Source: JAAZLS01 sp964585925 (GTDB taxonomy: Bacteria; Bacillota; Dethiobacteria; DTU022). From it: DNA of 61,394 nucleotides. The notes below the pieces were generated by a model. It was not told the DNA's origin and did not search any database. It saw only the letters and a program-made list of their open reading frames with translations. Position 1 is the first letter of the stretch; each line of letters opens with the position of its first letter. A program made the translations under genes and the position numbers. Shown piece after piece: positions 43,552 to 52,922 of the stretch. The stretch covers positions 1-61,394 of the forward strand of contig CAZPFS010000010.1 of the NCBI GenBank assembly GCA_964585925.1. Direction: 5' to 3'.

Positions 43552-45183
43552 GTGGGTATGTTTTGCTGCCAGTGCCAGGAAACTTCAAAGGGAACGGGTT
43601 GCACGGTGCGCGGTGTTTGCGGGAAAAATGAGGAAGTGGCCGGGCTTCAGGATCTTCTCATATATACTCTAAAAGGCATAGCCCAAATCGTGGTCCGGGG
43701 AAAAATTGATGCCGGCAAACTCGACCGCGAAAACTATGAAGTGCTCGGCAGCCTCTTCATGACTATTACCAATGCAAATTTTGACGACAGCTCTCTTGAA
43801 AAACAGATCAAGAAGATGATAGCCATCAGAGACGGGCTTCGGTGTTCAGTAAATTTGGAGGATTTGCACGATGCCGCCACATTTACGGTCAGCTTGAGGG
43901 ATTCCATGCTGGAAAAAGCCGCCACGGTGGGTGTGCTGGCTACTGAAAATGAAGACATACGCTCGCTTCGGGAGATGATCATTTACGGCCTCAAGGGGAT
44001 GGCAGCCTATGCCGAGCATGCCAAAAACATGGGGAAGGAAAATTTGGAGATAAATGGGTTTATTTACGAAGCGCTGGCCGCAATGCTGGACGACTCTTTA
44101 TCTGCCGATGAGCTGGTGGCGTTGACTTTGAAAACCGGAGAGTACGGGGTTAAGGTGATGGCACTTTTGGATGAGGCCCATACCACAAGATTTGGCAATC
44201 CCGAGATTACGGAGGTCAATATCGGGGTCAGAAACAATCCGGCAATATTGATCTCCGGCCACGATCTAACCGATCTGGAGCAACTTTTGGATCAGACCAG
44301 AGGCACCGGGGTGGATGTTTATACCCACGGGGAAATGCTGCCCGCTCATTATTACCCGGCGTTCAAAAAATATGATCATTTTGCAGGAAACTATGGCAAC
44401 GCCTGGTGGAAACAGATTGATGAATTTGTATCCTTTCATGGCCCCATTTTGTTTACCACCAATTGCATTGTTCCTCCCCGGAGGGAGGAAGTCAGGAGAA
44501 GAATTTTCACCACTGGTTCCACCGGTTATCCCGGCTGCAGGCATATTGAAGCTGACGAACATGGTAAAAAGGATTTTTCGGAGATCATTGCCCTGGCGAA
44601 AACCCTTCCCGCCCCCGGTGAAATTGAAACCGGCAGTATCGTTGGCGGTTTTGCCCATAACCAGGTCATGGTTCTGGCAGACAGGGTCGTGGAGGCGGTT
44701 AAATCCGGCGCCATCAAAAAATTCTTGGTCATGGCCGGCTGCGACGGGCGGATGAAATCAAGGGAATACTACACCGAGTTTGCCCAAAAACTACCCAAGG
44801 ATACCGTTATTCTTACTGCAGGTTGTGCAAAATATCGCTACAACAAGCTTAAGTTGGGTGATATCGGCGGCATTCCCAGGGTGCTGGATGCCGGGCAGTG
44901 CAATGACTGCTATTCTCTGGCGGTGATCGCGCTCAAGCTCAAAGAAGTATTCGATCTGGACGATATCAACAAACTGCCCATTGCTTTCAATATCGCCTGG
45001 TATGAGCAGAAGGCGGTTATTGTGCTCCTGGCGCTGCTTTATCTGGGTGTAAAAAACATTCACCTTGGGCCTACGCTGCCGGGGTTCCTGTCTCCCAATG
45101 TGGCCCAGGTTCTGGTCGAAAAATTCGGCATTGGCGGCATCGGTACGGTTGATTCAGATATTGATCTTTTTATGGGAAGGTAG
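43552..45183 (+). CDS. hcp: Hybrid cluster protein (hydroxylamine reductase)
   Basis: A 543-residue Hcp, implicated in nitric oxide and hydroxylamine detoxification in anaerobes. The N-terminal cluster motif is MFCCQCQETSKGTGC followed by VRGVC. Hybrid-cluster ligands are seen in GHDLTDLEQLL, ITNC-like TTNCIVPP, TGSTGYPGC and DAGQCNDCYS. GTG 43552 is well placed after AAAGGAGG; ATG 43558 is the alternative. A strong terminator follows. Confidence 0.96.
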   Translation: MGMFCCQCQETSKGTGCTVRGVCGKNEEVAGLQDLLIYTLKGIAQIVVRGKIDAGKLDRENYEVLGSLFMTITNANFDDSSLEKQIKKMIAIRDGLRCSVNLEDLHDAATFTVSLRDSMLEKAATVGVLATENEDIRSLREMIIYGLKGMAAYAEHAKNMGKENLEINGFIYEALAAMLDDSLSADELVALTLKTGEYGVKVMALLDEAHTTRFGNPEITEVNIGVRNNPAILISGHDLTDLEQLLDQTRGTGVDVYTHGEMLPAHYYPAFKKYDHFAGNYGNAWWKQIDEFVSFHGPILFTTNCIVPPRREEVRRRIFTTGSTGYPGCRHIEADEHGKKDFSEIIALAKTLPAPGEIETGSIVGGFAHNQVMVLADRVVEAVKSGAIKKFLVMAGCDGRMKSREYYTEFAQKLPKDTVILTAGCAKYRYNKLKLGDIGGIPRVLDAGQCNDCYSLAVIALKLKEVFDLDDINKLPIAFNIAWYEQKAVIVLLALLYLGVKNIHLGPTLPGFLSPNVAQVLVEKFGIGGIGTVDSDIDLFMGR

Positions 45184-45277
45184 CAGACAGACTCCGGCCG
45201 GCCGGGCAATACCCGGCGCGGGATGATGCGGGAATGAATCATTGTCTGCCTGCCGGAACAGAAACAAGCAAGTTAAA

Positions 45278-45318
45278 CCCGTGGAGAGAAACAAACATCG
45301 GCTCTCCACGGGTTTTTT
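45278..45318 (+). terminator. Strong rho-independent terminator after hcp
   Basis: CCCGTGGAGAG and CTCTCCACGGG form a perfect 11-base stem followed by TTTTTT. It also lies downstream of the convergent ZIP gene. Confidence 0.92.
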
Positions 45319-45331
45319 CAAGTGACGGTCA

Positions 45332-46150
45332 TCAAATAAATAACAGCAGGCTGACGGCCATCACGGCCATACCCGCTACCAGGCCAAAAATTTCAATGTG
45401 TTCTTCACCATATTCCTGCGCGGCGGGCAACAGTTCGTCCAGGGAAATGAAAACCATGATCCCGGCCACAAAGGCAAACAGCAGGCCCAAAACCGTATCG
45501 TCAAAAAAAGGGGCCAGAAGAGCGTACCCTGCCAGGGCGCCAATCGGTTCCGAAAGGCCCGAAAGCAATGCGTACCAGAAGGCCTTCTTTTTGTTGCCCG
45601 TATCATAAAATAGGGGCACCGCCACCGCAATACCCTCCGGTATGTTGTGTATGGCGATGGCTACCGCAATCGCTATGCCCAATTTGGGATCTTTCAGTGC
45701 TGAGGCAAAGGTGGCCAGCCCTTCCGGGAAATTATGAATGGCGATAGCCAAGGCAGCCATCAGGCCCATACGGGCCAGGCTGCGCTGTTTCGGCAAAGGC
45801 TGTTCCGGGCATTCAATATTCTCGGGGCAGCCCATGTTATGGTGTGGGTTTGCTTCTTTCGGTATGGCAAAATCGATCAGACCGATAAAAATTATGCCGG
45901 CAAAAAAAGCACCGGCCGCCAGCCAGGAGCCCGCTGAAGTGCCTCGGGCCTCTACCAGGGCGCTCTGTCCCTTGGGCAAGATTTCTACAAAAGAGACATA
46001 GATCATCACCCCGGCAGAGAAACCAAGCGCTCCTGCCAGGAAACGGGTATTTGTTTTTTTACTCAGCAGAACAATGAGTCCCCCTATTCCCGTCGACAAC
46101 CCGGCAAAAAGGGTAAGTAAAAAAGCGAAGCCGACATTGTTTGACCACAT
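45332..46150 (-). CDS. ZIP-family metal transporter
   Basis: A 272-residue membrane protein from ATG 46150 (GGAGGTGAA upstream), with about eight segments. Metal-binding motifs are AIAIHNFPEGLATF and AIAIHNIPEGIAVA, the paired HNxPEG signature of ZupT-like zinc/iron permeases, plus VSFVEILPKG and FISLDELLPAA. A cytoplasmic loop contains His and Cys (HHNMGCPENIECPEQP) that could bind metal. It probably imports zinc or another divalent cation. Confidence 0.92.
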   Translation of the reverse strand: MWSNNVGFAFLLTLFAGLSTGIGGLIVLLSKKTNTRFLAGALGFSAGVMIYVSFVEILPKGQSALVEARGTSAGSWLAAGAFFAGIIFIGLIDFAIPKEANPHHNMGCPENIECPEQPLPKQRSLARMGLMAALAIAIHNFPEGLATFASALKDPKLGIAIAVAIAIHNIPEGIAVAVPLFYDTGNKKKAFWYALLSGLSEPIGALAGYALLAPFFDDTVLGLLFAFVAGIMVFISLDELLPAAQEYGEEHIEIFGLVAGMAVMAVSLLLFI

Positions 46151-46379
46151 ACATTTCACCTCCACCGTTGATTTATCATAACACAGAGCAGGCAACGCCG
46201 TGTAGCGGGGGAATAATCTGATCAAAACTATTTCCCCTGTATCAGGCAATTGATCAAGGCCGGCGAATGGGTGTCTGTTTCTGTAATCAGAACTGACCAC
46301 ACGGGAAGGTAAAATTCCCGTTAGTGCGGAATTAGAAGAAGCGGATCATTATTCTGGAAAGGAACGGTTTCATTCAGCC

Positions 46380-47027
46380 ATGTCTGCACTGATCCTTATT
46401 TTTGTCACGGCCATGCTGGTCGGACTTTCGGGAGCACTGATGCCGGGGCCGCTTACGGCGGTAATAGTGGAACACGCCTTTGACCGCGGTTACATCGCGG
46501 CTCCCCTGGTTACCTTGGGCCACGCTCTGCTGGAAGTGGCGATGGTTGTTTTGTTGCTTATGGGCCTGGGAAATTACCTTGCCCAGTCTTGCGTGGCCGG
46601 AATCATCGGATTGGTCGGCGGGCTGGTGCTGGTCTGGACGGGCTGGAACATGATCGGGGGTGCAGTCCGGGGTGATGTTTCGCTGAACACCTCCACCAAC
46701 AGTGGGTGCAGGGCAGGCTCTGCCTTCTGCAGCGGATTGATCGCCACCGCCTGTAACCCGTACTGGTTTCTATGGTGGGCTACTGTCGGTGCGGGCTACG
46801 TTGCTCTTTCCCGGGGCAGCGGTTTACCGGGTGTTTTGTTCTTTTTCGGCGGGCATATTCTGGCTGACTTTTTGTGGCTCTCTTTTCTGGCCGCGGCGCT
46901 GATTTCAGGGAAAAGATGGCTTACCGATCGCATCTACCGGGGGATTGTCTTTGGACTGGGGATATTTTTATTGGGTTTTTCAATCTATTTTGTCAGATCG
47001 GGTCTGCTGATTCTTCTTGGCCGGTAG
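46380..47027 (+). CDS. LysE/RhtB-family exporter
   Basis: A 215-residue membrane protein with six hydrophobic segments. It begins with SGALMPGPLTAVIVEHAF, the family PGP motif, and also carries GHALLEVAMVVLLLMGLG and the conserved NPYWFLWWATVG. Such proteins export amino acids or other small solutes. It is divergent from the ZIP gene, and the 230-base gap contains a CGGGAA/TTCCCG inverted repeat about 60 bases before the start. Confidence 0.88.
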   Translation: MSALILIFVTAMLVGLSGALMPGPLTAVIVEHAFDRGYIAAPLVTLGHALLEVAMVVLLLMGLGNYLAQSCVAGIIGLVGGLVLVWTGWNMIGGAVRGDVSLNTSTNSGCRAGSAFCSGLIATACNPYWFLWWATVGAGYVALSRGSGLPGVLFFFGGHILADFLWLSFLAAALISGKRWLTDRIYRGIVFGLGIFLLGFSIYFVRSGLLILLGR

Positions 47028-47151
47028 CTGGCATCACCTTCTGAGATTGCACCCCGGAGCGGATATAAGTATAATTTAAAGCAGAAACAAAATTACGTGC
47101 GTCTTTGATATTTTGTTATTGTTTTATTATGTAAGGGGGATTAAAAAACCA

Positions 47152-48057
47152 ATGAAAATAACTGAATCGGTATTTGACTTGATCGGCCATACACCCATGA
47201 TCAGTCTCAAAAAAATGACGGGTTTAAATATCTATGCCAAGACGGAATTTTTAAACCCCGGGGGCAGCATAAAAGACCGGGTGGCCATGTTCATGATCGA
47301 GGAAGCCGAAAAACAGGGCAGGCTAAAGCCGGGGATGACCATAATGGAGCCCACGTCAGGCAACACCGGTATAGGGCTGGCCCTGGTGGGAGTGCAAAAA
47401 GGGTACAGGGTGGTAATCGTCATGCCTGAGAATATGAGTGAAGAAAGAAAAAAACTGGTGGCTGCTTTGGGGGCGGAACTGGTTCTGACGCCCGCCGATA
47501 AAAGCATTGCCGGCACGGTGGAGGAAGTTAAGAAAAGGGCCGGGGCAGATTCTTCGGTTTTTGTGCCCCAGCAATTTGAAAACCCAAACAATCCCAAAAT
47601 TCATTATCTGACCACTGCCAGGGAAATCTGGGATCAAATGGGCGGGCGGGTCGATATATTTGTTTCGGGTCTCGGCAGCGGCGGCACACTGTGCGGAGTG
47701 GGCCGGTATTTGAAGGAAAAGAATCCGGAGGTTGTTGTAGTGGCTGTGGAGCCAAAAAATGTTTCAGCCCTTCTCGGGCATGAACCGGGACTGCACAAGA
47801 TTCAAGGTATCGGTGACGGCTTTATCCCACCTGTCCTGGACACCTCCCTGGTGGACGAAGTGGTGGAGGTCACGGACGAAGATGCCATCCAAACGGCAAG
47901 GGATCTGGCCAAAAAGCAGGGGCTGCTGGTGGGCACCTCCTCCGGGGCCAACGTGTGGGCTGCGGTAAAAATGGCGGGAAAACACGGCCAAAATAAAGCA
48001 GTAGCCACCGTGTTGGCCGACCGGGCGGAGCGTTATTTCAGCACGGCCCTGATCTAG
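47152..48057 (+). CDS. cysK: Cysteine synthase (O-acetylserine sulfhydrylase)
   Basis: A PLP enzyme that makes cysteine from O-acetylserine and sulfide. It has 301 residues from ATG 47152 (AAGGGGGA upstream). The PLP lysine is in PGGSIKDRVA (about residue 41), the substrate loop is PTSGNTGIGL (about 67-76), the phosphate loop GLGSGGTLCG and the C-terminal Ser is in GTSSGAN. No serine acetyltransferase gene is adjacent. A terminator follows. Confidence 0.94.
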   Translation: MKITESVFDLIGHTPMISLKKMTGLNIYAKTEFLNPGGSIKDRVAMFMIEEAEKQGRLKPGMTIMEPTSGNTGIGLALVGVQKGYRVVIVMPENMSEERKKLVAALGAELVLTPADKSIAGTVEEVKKRAGADSSVFVPQQFENPNNPKIHYLTTAREIWDQMGGRVDIFVSGLGSGGTLCGVGRYLKEKNPEVVVVAVEPKNVSALLGHEPGLHKIQGIGDGFIPPVLDTSLVDEVVEVTDEDAIQTARDLAKKQGLLVGTSSGANVWAAVKMAGKHGQNKAVATVLADRAERYFSTALI

Positions 48058-48071
48058 ATCGACGGGCCCCG

Positions 48072-48111
48072 ATTGGATTGCAGCAATTCTAATCCAATTT
48101 TAATCTTTTTT
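48072..48111 (+). terminator. Terminator after cysK
   Basis: ATTGGATT and AATCCAAT form an 8-base stem around an 11-base loop, followed by TTTAATCTTTTTT. Confidence 0.75.
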
Positions 48112-48175
48112 AAATGGGCCTTGAAGCTGCAGTTGCTAAAATCAAGCCACAATAAACACTGAGGAGGGTTATATT

Positions 48176-48769
48176 GTGGTTACTTTGGAACAGGTCGAAA
48201 GACTTCGTGAAAAAACCAATGTCTCCTACAATGAGGCCAAGGAAGCGCTGGAGAAAACCAAGGGGGATATCCTGGAAGCGATCATCAACCTGGAAAAGGA
48301 AAAGCGGATTTCCGAACCCGAGGGCGGCGGTTTTTACAGCTCACAGGGACCGTATAGAGCCCCGGGGCAGAAGAACTTTGGCTGCCGCCAAGAGCAGGGT
48401 TCTCGGGAAGAGACCTGGCAGGATGGCAGCGCCACTTTTGCCGAGCTGGCGGGCAGATTTTTCCGCTGGTGCGGCCGGCTGATCGATAAAGGGAACCGCA
48501 ACAGCCTTGAGGTCAAAAAAGACGGCTGCAAAGTGATCAGCCTGCCGGTGACGGTGCTGGCACTGCTTCTTTTGTTCATGTTTTGGATCGTTGTTCCCCT
48601 GATCATTTTGGGACTTTTCTTCGGATACCGTTACCGGTTTACCGGTCCTGATCTGGGCAGAGAAGCGGTGAACAGGGCTTTTGATTCCGCGGCCAAGGCG
48701 GCGGAGGATTTAAAGAAAGAAGTCAAAGGCGGCCATGAAAAACCAAACAATGAAGATCCTGATCATTGA
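48176..48769 (+). CDS. UBA/EF-Ts-like helical domain plus DUF4342 membrane protein
   Basis: A 197-residue protein. The N-terminal 45 residues, LEQVERLREKTNVSYNEAKE followed by KTKGDILEAIINLEKE, match the UBA-like three-helix domain found in EF-Ts. After a Gly/Ser-rich linker comes a DUF4342-like segment, GNRNSLEVKKDGCKVISLPV, and one long membrane segment, LLLFMFWIVVPLIILGLFF. The GTG start follows GAGGAGGG. Its end overlaps the response regulator start, so it may act in the same signalling unit. Its role is unknown. Confidence 0.8.
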   Translation: MVTLEQVERLREKTNVSYNEAKEALEKTKGDILEAIINLEKEKRISEPEGGGFYSSQGPYRAPGQKNFGCRQEQGSREETWQDGSATFAELAGRFFRWCGRLIDKGNRNSLEVKKDGCKVISLPVTVLALLLLFMFWIVVPLIILGLFFGYRYRFTGPDLGREAVNRAFDSAAKAAEDLKKEVKGGHEKPNNEDPDH

Positions 48770-49430
48770 GGATGAGGAAAAAATAGCCCGCTTTGTGGAA
48801 CTGGAACTCGGCTATGAAGGTTATCAGGTGGAAAAGGCACTTGACGGCAGAAGCGGGCTGGAAATGGTTAAAAGCCGCTGCTTTGATCTGGTATTGCTGG
48901 ATATAATGCTGCCGGGCTTAAACGGGATCGAGGTTTTAAGAAGAATCCGGCAGGACTCCCGGGTGCCGGTGATTTTACTGACCGCCCGGGACGCGGTGGT
49001 GGACAAGGTGGCCGGGCTGGATATGGGCGCCGATGATTATATTACCAAGCCCTTTGCCATTGAGGAGCTTCTGGCCAGGATCAGGGCAGCCCTGCGCAAC
49101 AGGGCCGCCGGCGATGAAACGGAGCAGCCGGCTCTTCTGATAGCCGGCGAGCTGAGTCTGGATCCACTGAAAAGGGAGGTCCTGGTGGGGGATATTCCGG
49201 TAGAACTGACCAAGCGGGAATTTGATATATTGCAGTACCTGCTGGAAAACAGGAATATCGTGATCGACCGGGAAACCATGCTGGAGCGCATCTGGGGATA
49301 CAGTTTTTCCGGCGGCAGCAACGCGGTAGATGTTTACATCAGGTATTTGCGGGCCAAGCTGGAGGAGCCTTTTGGGCTAAAACTGATCCACACCATTCGC
49401 GGAGTGGGGTATGTGATTAAAGATGAATGA
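48735..49430 (+). CDS. OmpR-family response regulator
   Basis: A 231-residue DNA-binding response regulator. The receiver domain starts ILIIEDEEKIARFVE, has the phosphoacceptor Asp in LVLLDIMLPG (about residue 55) and the conserved Lys in YITKPFAIEEL. The winged-helix domain includes LTKREFDILQYLLENRN and ends TIRGVGYVIKDE. The start is ATG 48735 or ATG 48750. It overlaps both neighbours, making a three-gene translationally linked unit. Confidence 0.93.
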   Translation: MKNQTMKILIIEDEEKIARFVELELGYEGYQVEKALDGRSGLEMVKSRCFDLVLLDIMLPGLNGIEVLRRIRQDSRVPVILLTARDAVVDKVAGLDMGADDYITKPFAIEELLARIRAALRNRAAGDETEQPALLIAGELSLDPLKREVLVGDIPVELTKREFDILQYLLENRNIVIDRETMLERIWGYSFSGGSNAVDVYIRYLRAKLEEPFGLKLIHTIRGVGYVIKDE

Positions 49431-50892
49431 AAATGGAAAGCCTGCAAAAGCCGATCGGGTTCCCTCATCCCTGGTGATAAAGCTCAATCTGCGCCTGACC
49501 GGAAGACTGGTTTCCGGTTTTTTGTCGCTGAACTTTTTGTTGATAATCATCACCCTGACCGTGATTCTATGGCAGGCCGAACAAAAAGCCCAGGATATAA
49601 TGGCGGCCGTCAACCAGGCTCCCGGGGACCTGGTATCCATAAACCTTGCCGACAGAAATTTTCAGGTCCTTCCCGCTGCAGAGCCGCCCGGCGGCCTGGC
49701 TTTGCCTCCGGCAGTGGAAAAATACCTGCCGGCCGGAGCGAAGCAGATCAGAAGGGGGATCGCCCTTCCCAAATTTCAAGAAAGGGTGGGCTTGTGGGGC
49801 AAGATTGATGCGATCACCTATAACCTGACTTTCCCGGCGCAGGGCAGATCATACAAAATTGTTTACAGTTTGGGCGCCCACCTGAAACTGCTGACAAAGC
49901 TGTTGATCTTGGTCCTCATTTTTGAAATTCTGGCCTTGATCAAAAATGTGCGCAGGGGCTCCAGATCGATCCAAAATACCCTGAGGCCCCTTTCGGAGAT
50001 GGCGGAGCAGGCCAGGCAGCTCAATAATGAGCTCTATTACCGGGGCTCCAGAGAGGGCAATGCCCAGATCCGGGATCTGGCCGGGGTGATCAGCGATATC
50101 GATGCCAGCCGCCTGGATCAGCGCCTGGCGGTGGGTGAATCGCCGAACGAGTTGGGAGACCTGGCCGAGGCTATCAACGGCATGCTGAACCGGATTGGAT
50201 CCGCCTACCAGTCCCAGTTGCGCTTTGTCTCCGACGCCTCCCATGAGTTGCGCACACCGATTTCGGTGATCCAGGGATATGCAAATTTACTGGATCGCTG
50301 GGGCAAAAAGGACGAAAAAACCCTTCAGGAATCCATAGAGGCCATCAAGAGCGAGACCGAAAGCATGAAAGATCTGGTGGAACAGCTTCTTTTTCTGGCC
50401 CGCGGGGACAATGAAACCCTGCAGCTTCATAGACAGGAATTTGACGCCTCTGAGATAATCGAGGAGACGGTGGCCGAAGCGAAAATGATCGATCCCGATC
50501 ATAATTTTGCACTGGATCTTCACCGGCCCTGCCCGATCAGCGCCGATAAACAACTTTTCAAGCAGGCGATGCGGATACTGGTCGATAACAGCATAAAATA
50601 CAGCCCCGGCGGGGAAGAAATCATTATCCGTTCCGGGCCCGATGAAGGGGCGATCCGGATCAGCGTTCAGGATCAGGGGATCGGGATCGCAGCCCAGGAT
50701 CTGCCAAATATCTTTGAACGCTTCTATCGCTCAGACGAATCCCGGGCCCGCAAGACCGGCGGATCCGGCCTGGGTCTGGCCATCGCCCGCTGGATTGTGG
50801 AAAGGCATGGCGGCCACTTTGAGGTTCTGAGCCGCCTTGATATAGGCACCCGCATAACCGTCGTTCTTCCCACCTCCAAATCAGCCGCTTAG
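49423..50892 (+). CDS. Sensor histidine kinase
   Basis: A 489-residue membrane kinase. Membrane segment 1 is SLNFLLIIITLTVIL (about 30-48), an extracellular domain of about 95 residues follows, and segment 2 is LLILVLIFEILALI. A HAMP-like stretch leads to the phosphoacceptor His in SDASHELRTPISVIQGY (about 274). The ATPase domain has VDNSIKYSP (N box), VQDQGIGIA (G1) and GGSGLGLAIARWIVERHGG (G2). It pairs with the overlapping response regulator. The ligand is unknown. Confidence 0.93.
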   Translation: MNENGKPAKADRVPSSLVIKLNLRLTGRLVSGFLSLNFLLIIITLTVILWQAEQKAQDIMAAVNQAPGDLVSINLADRNFQVLPAAEPPGGLALPPAVEKYLPAGAKQIRRGIALPKFQERVGLWGKIDAITYNLTFPAQGRSYKIVYSLGAHLKLLTKLLILVLIFEILALIKNVRRGSRSIQNTLRPLSEMAEQARQLNNELYYRGSREGNAQIRDLAGVISDIDASRLDQRLAVGESPNELGDLAEAINGMLNRIGSAYQSQLRFVSDASHELRTPISVIQGYANLLDRWGKKDEKTLQESIEAIKSETESMKDLVEQLLFLARGDNETLQLHRQEFDASEIIEETVAEAKMIDPDHNFALDLHRPCPISADKQLFKQAMRILVDNSIKYSPGGEEIIIRSGPDEGAIRISVQDQGIGIAAQDLPNIFERFYRSDESRARKTGGSGLGLAIARWIVERHGGHFEVLSRLDIGTRITVVLPTSKSAA

Positions 50893-50998
50893 GGTAATAT
50901 CCGGGTGATCAGATTGACTTCCAGAAAAGGCAGATGCTATTATAAATTCAAAGCATTCGTATATTATCTTAATCTTAATGTAAGACAGGGGGAAAGGC

Positions 50999-51390
50999 AT
51001 GTTCTGCAGACACTGTGGAGCCCAGTTGGCGGATCAGGCAGTGGTGTGCATAGCTTGCGGTTGCCCGCCTAGAAGCGGGAACAAGGTGTGCCAGAATTGT
51101 GGTGCTGATACAAACCCCAATGCGGCGGTTTGTATAAACTGTGGCGTTCAGTTATCCGCCGGGTTGGCGGAGGGCGCCAAATCAAAACTGGCTGCAGGCT
51201 AACTTGGTATTTTCCTGGGGGGGATTGGGGTTCACCGGTTCTACCTGGGGTATGTGGGTATAGGGATTGCCAGATTTTGGTGACCATCTTTACATTTGGC
51301 ATTGGCGCCATCTGGGGCTTTATAGAAGGCATTCTCATTCTTACCGGTTCTATCGATAAAGACGCAAAAGGGCAGCCTTTGGGAGAATAA
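50999..51390 (+). pseudogene. Broken zinc-ribbon/TM2-domain protein
   Basis: The first 67 codons encode two zinc ribbons, MFCRHCGAQLADQAVVCIAC and VCQNCGADTNPNAAVCINCG, then a stop after KSKLAAG. In shifted frames the same DNA continues as a TM2 domain: LGIFLGG then IGVHRFYLGYVGIGIA, and after another shift ILVTIFTFGIGAIWGFIEG with the end DKDAKGQPLGE. One in-frame stop and two single-base indels (near 51222 and 51275) must be repaired to restore one protein of about 130 residues. It is either a genuine pseudogene or an error-rich stretch. Confidence 0.8.
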
Positions 51391-51511
51391 TAATCGTAAT
51401 TGCGGCGATTTTCCACTTGTAGAATATATTTATCAAGACATTCCAAATTATCGGACCCACCGGAAAAGATGCGACGCCAGGGACAAGCCCTTCACCCGAC
51501 TTGGCCGCGAC

Positions 51512-52408
51512 CTAGCGGTGTTTTACGTTGACCGCCCCTTTTTTGAGGGAGGCGAAAATGTAGCCCCGCGATTTCAGTTCTTCGATGATTTTTGGCAGCG
51601 CCTCCAGGGAAGCGGGGTTAAAACTGTGCATCAGGATCACCAGATCCTGTCCCGGCTGCCGCTCGGCTTGTTTGATCACATTTGCCGCCATTTGGGCCGC
51701 AGTCAGATTGGCGTTGCAGTCCCCGGTGGAAACGTTCCAGTCAAAATAGTCATAACCGCGTTTTTCGAGTTCTACAACAATTGCCTTGAATGTGGCGGTA
51801 GACATGCCGGTGGTGCTGGATCCCCCCGGAAACCGGATGATGTCGGGTCTGACCCCGGTTTTTTCAGCCAGCAGATCTTCCATGCTCAGCAGATCTTCCA
51901 TAAAGGCATCTTTTGAGCGGTAAATTCGATTTAAATTATGGGTCCGAGTGTGGTTGCCCAGGGCGTGTCCCTGTTCCAGAATGATTTTGTAGATGTCGTC
52001 ATCCCCGGATTTGTTGTCCCCGGTAACAAAAAAAGTTGCCGGCACCTTATATTCGGACAGTGTCTGCAATATCTGGGGTGTATACAGGTACGGACCGTCA
52101 TCTATGGTCAGATAGGCTGTGGAGATACTGCCCCCTGAAGTATTTTGTTTTTCAAGCTCTCCCTCCAGTTTTTCTTTTTCCTCCAGAAGCAGCTTGTATC
52201 TGTCTTCAAGTTCACCGTATTTGCTGTTCAGCCGATCAAGGTCCTGGCAAAGCTGCTGATAGTTTGATTGTTCTTTTTTCAGTTGGCTGAAGCTCTCGGA
52301 GGCCTGTGAATAAAGTACAAGATTAAAACCGGAAGCCAGCATTACCAGAATAAAGGTGGTAATCAGGAAATGATGAAGATGGTTTTTTGCAAAGCCTGTT
52401 TCGATCAA
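51512..52408 (-). CDS. Membrane-anchored polysaccharide deacetylase with coiled coil
   Basis: About 298 residues from TTG 52408, which has GGGGAGG 8 bases upstream; TTG 52531 would add 41 residues. A membrane segment, FLITTFILVMLASGFNLVL, is followed by a coiled coil of about 55 residues (QLKKEQSNYQQLCQDLDRLN onward). The NodB domain then has LTIDDGPYLYTPQ, the metal ligands GNHTRTHNLN, IRFPGGSST and LMHSFNPAS. It probably deacetylates peptidoglycan or another surface glycan outside the membrane. Confidence 0.88.
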   Translation of the reverse strand: MIETGFAKNHLHHFLITTFILVMLASGFNLVLYSQASESFSQLKKEQSNYQQLCQDLDRLNSKYGELEDRYKLLLEEKEKLEGELEKQNTSGGSISTAYLTIDDGPYLYTPQILQTLSEYKVPATFFVTGDNKSGDDDIYKIILEQGHALGNHTRTHNLNRIYRSKDAFMEDLLSMEDLLAEKTGVRPDIIRFPGGSSTTGMSTATFKAIVVELEKRGYDYFDWNVSTGDCNANLTAAQMAANVIKQAERQPGQDLVILMHSFNPASLEALPKIIEELKSRGYIFASLKKGAVNVKHR

Positions 52409-52922
52409 CGCGGTATCCTCCCCTGAAATTACCCGGCGAACTTTGCCTGTTGCATTATTGCCACCAACCTCCAAAAAAGGACAAAAATTACTGTGATTAG
52501 TTATTCTTCGCCGGTATTCATTTCCCTTCAATTACCTGACATTTAATACTAGGGAGGTACGACATGCAGTATCCAAAAATAAGGGGAAAGTACATTCAGG
52601 CAACTTGCACCTTTGCCTATCTTGACACTAGGCTAAACAAACAGTAATATGGGATCAATAAAAACAGTGCCAAAACAACCCCTAAAAATTGGGCCGGTTT
52701 TTGCTTCCGATATCAGTTATTGGAATTATCATGCCGGGCACAGGCAATGATACCGGCGATACCAAAGGAGGGGAAAGCACCCATCAATCCTATCCCCCGA
52801 TAACCTTAACTACAACCTAATTTTATCAAGGCAACAGTGGATAAACATAATTGATCGGCAGACAGGCGGAGACTGTTGGCTTTGATCATTTTTCCTACCT
52901 GATACTAAAAGGGGGGTTATTC
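52409..52922. other. Intergenic region upstream of the peptide transport operon
   Basis: The left part may encode an N-terminal extension of the deacetylase if its earlier TTG is used. It contains the strong promoter described separately and a leader of about 270 bases with a GCCGG/CCGGC hairpin near 52735. No gene was recognised. Confidence 0.5.
52622..52650 (+). promoter_or_regulatory. Promoter of the peptide ABC operon
   Basis: A perfect TTGACA (52622-52627), exactly 17 bases, TAATAT (52645-52650). The start codon lies about 270 bases downstream, leaving a long leader. Confidence 0.6.
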
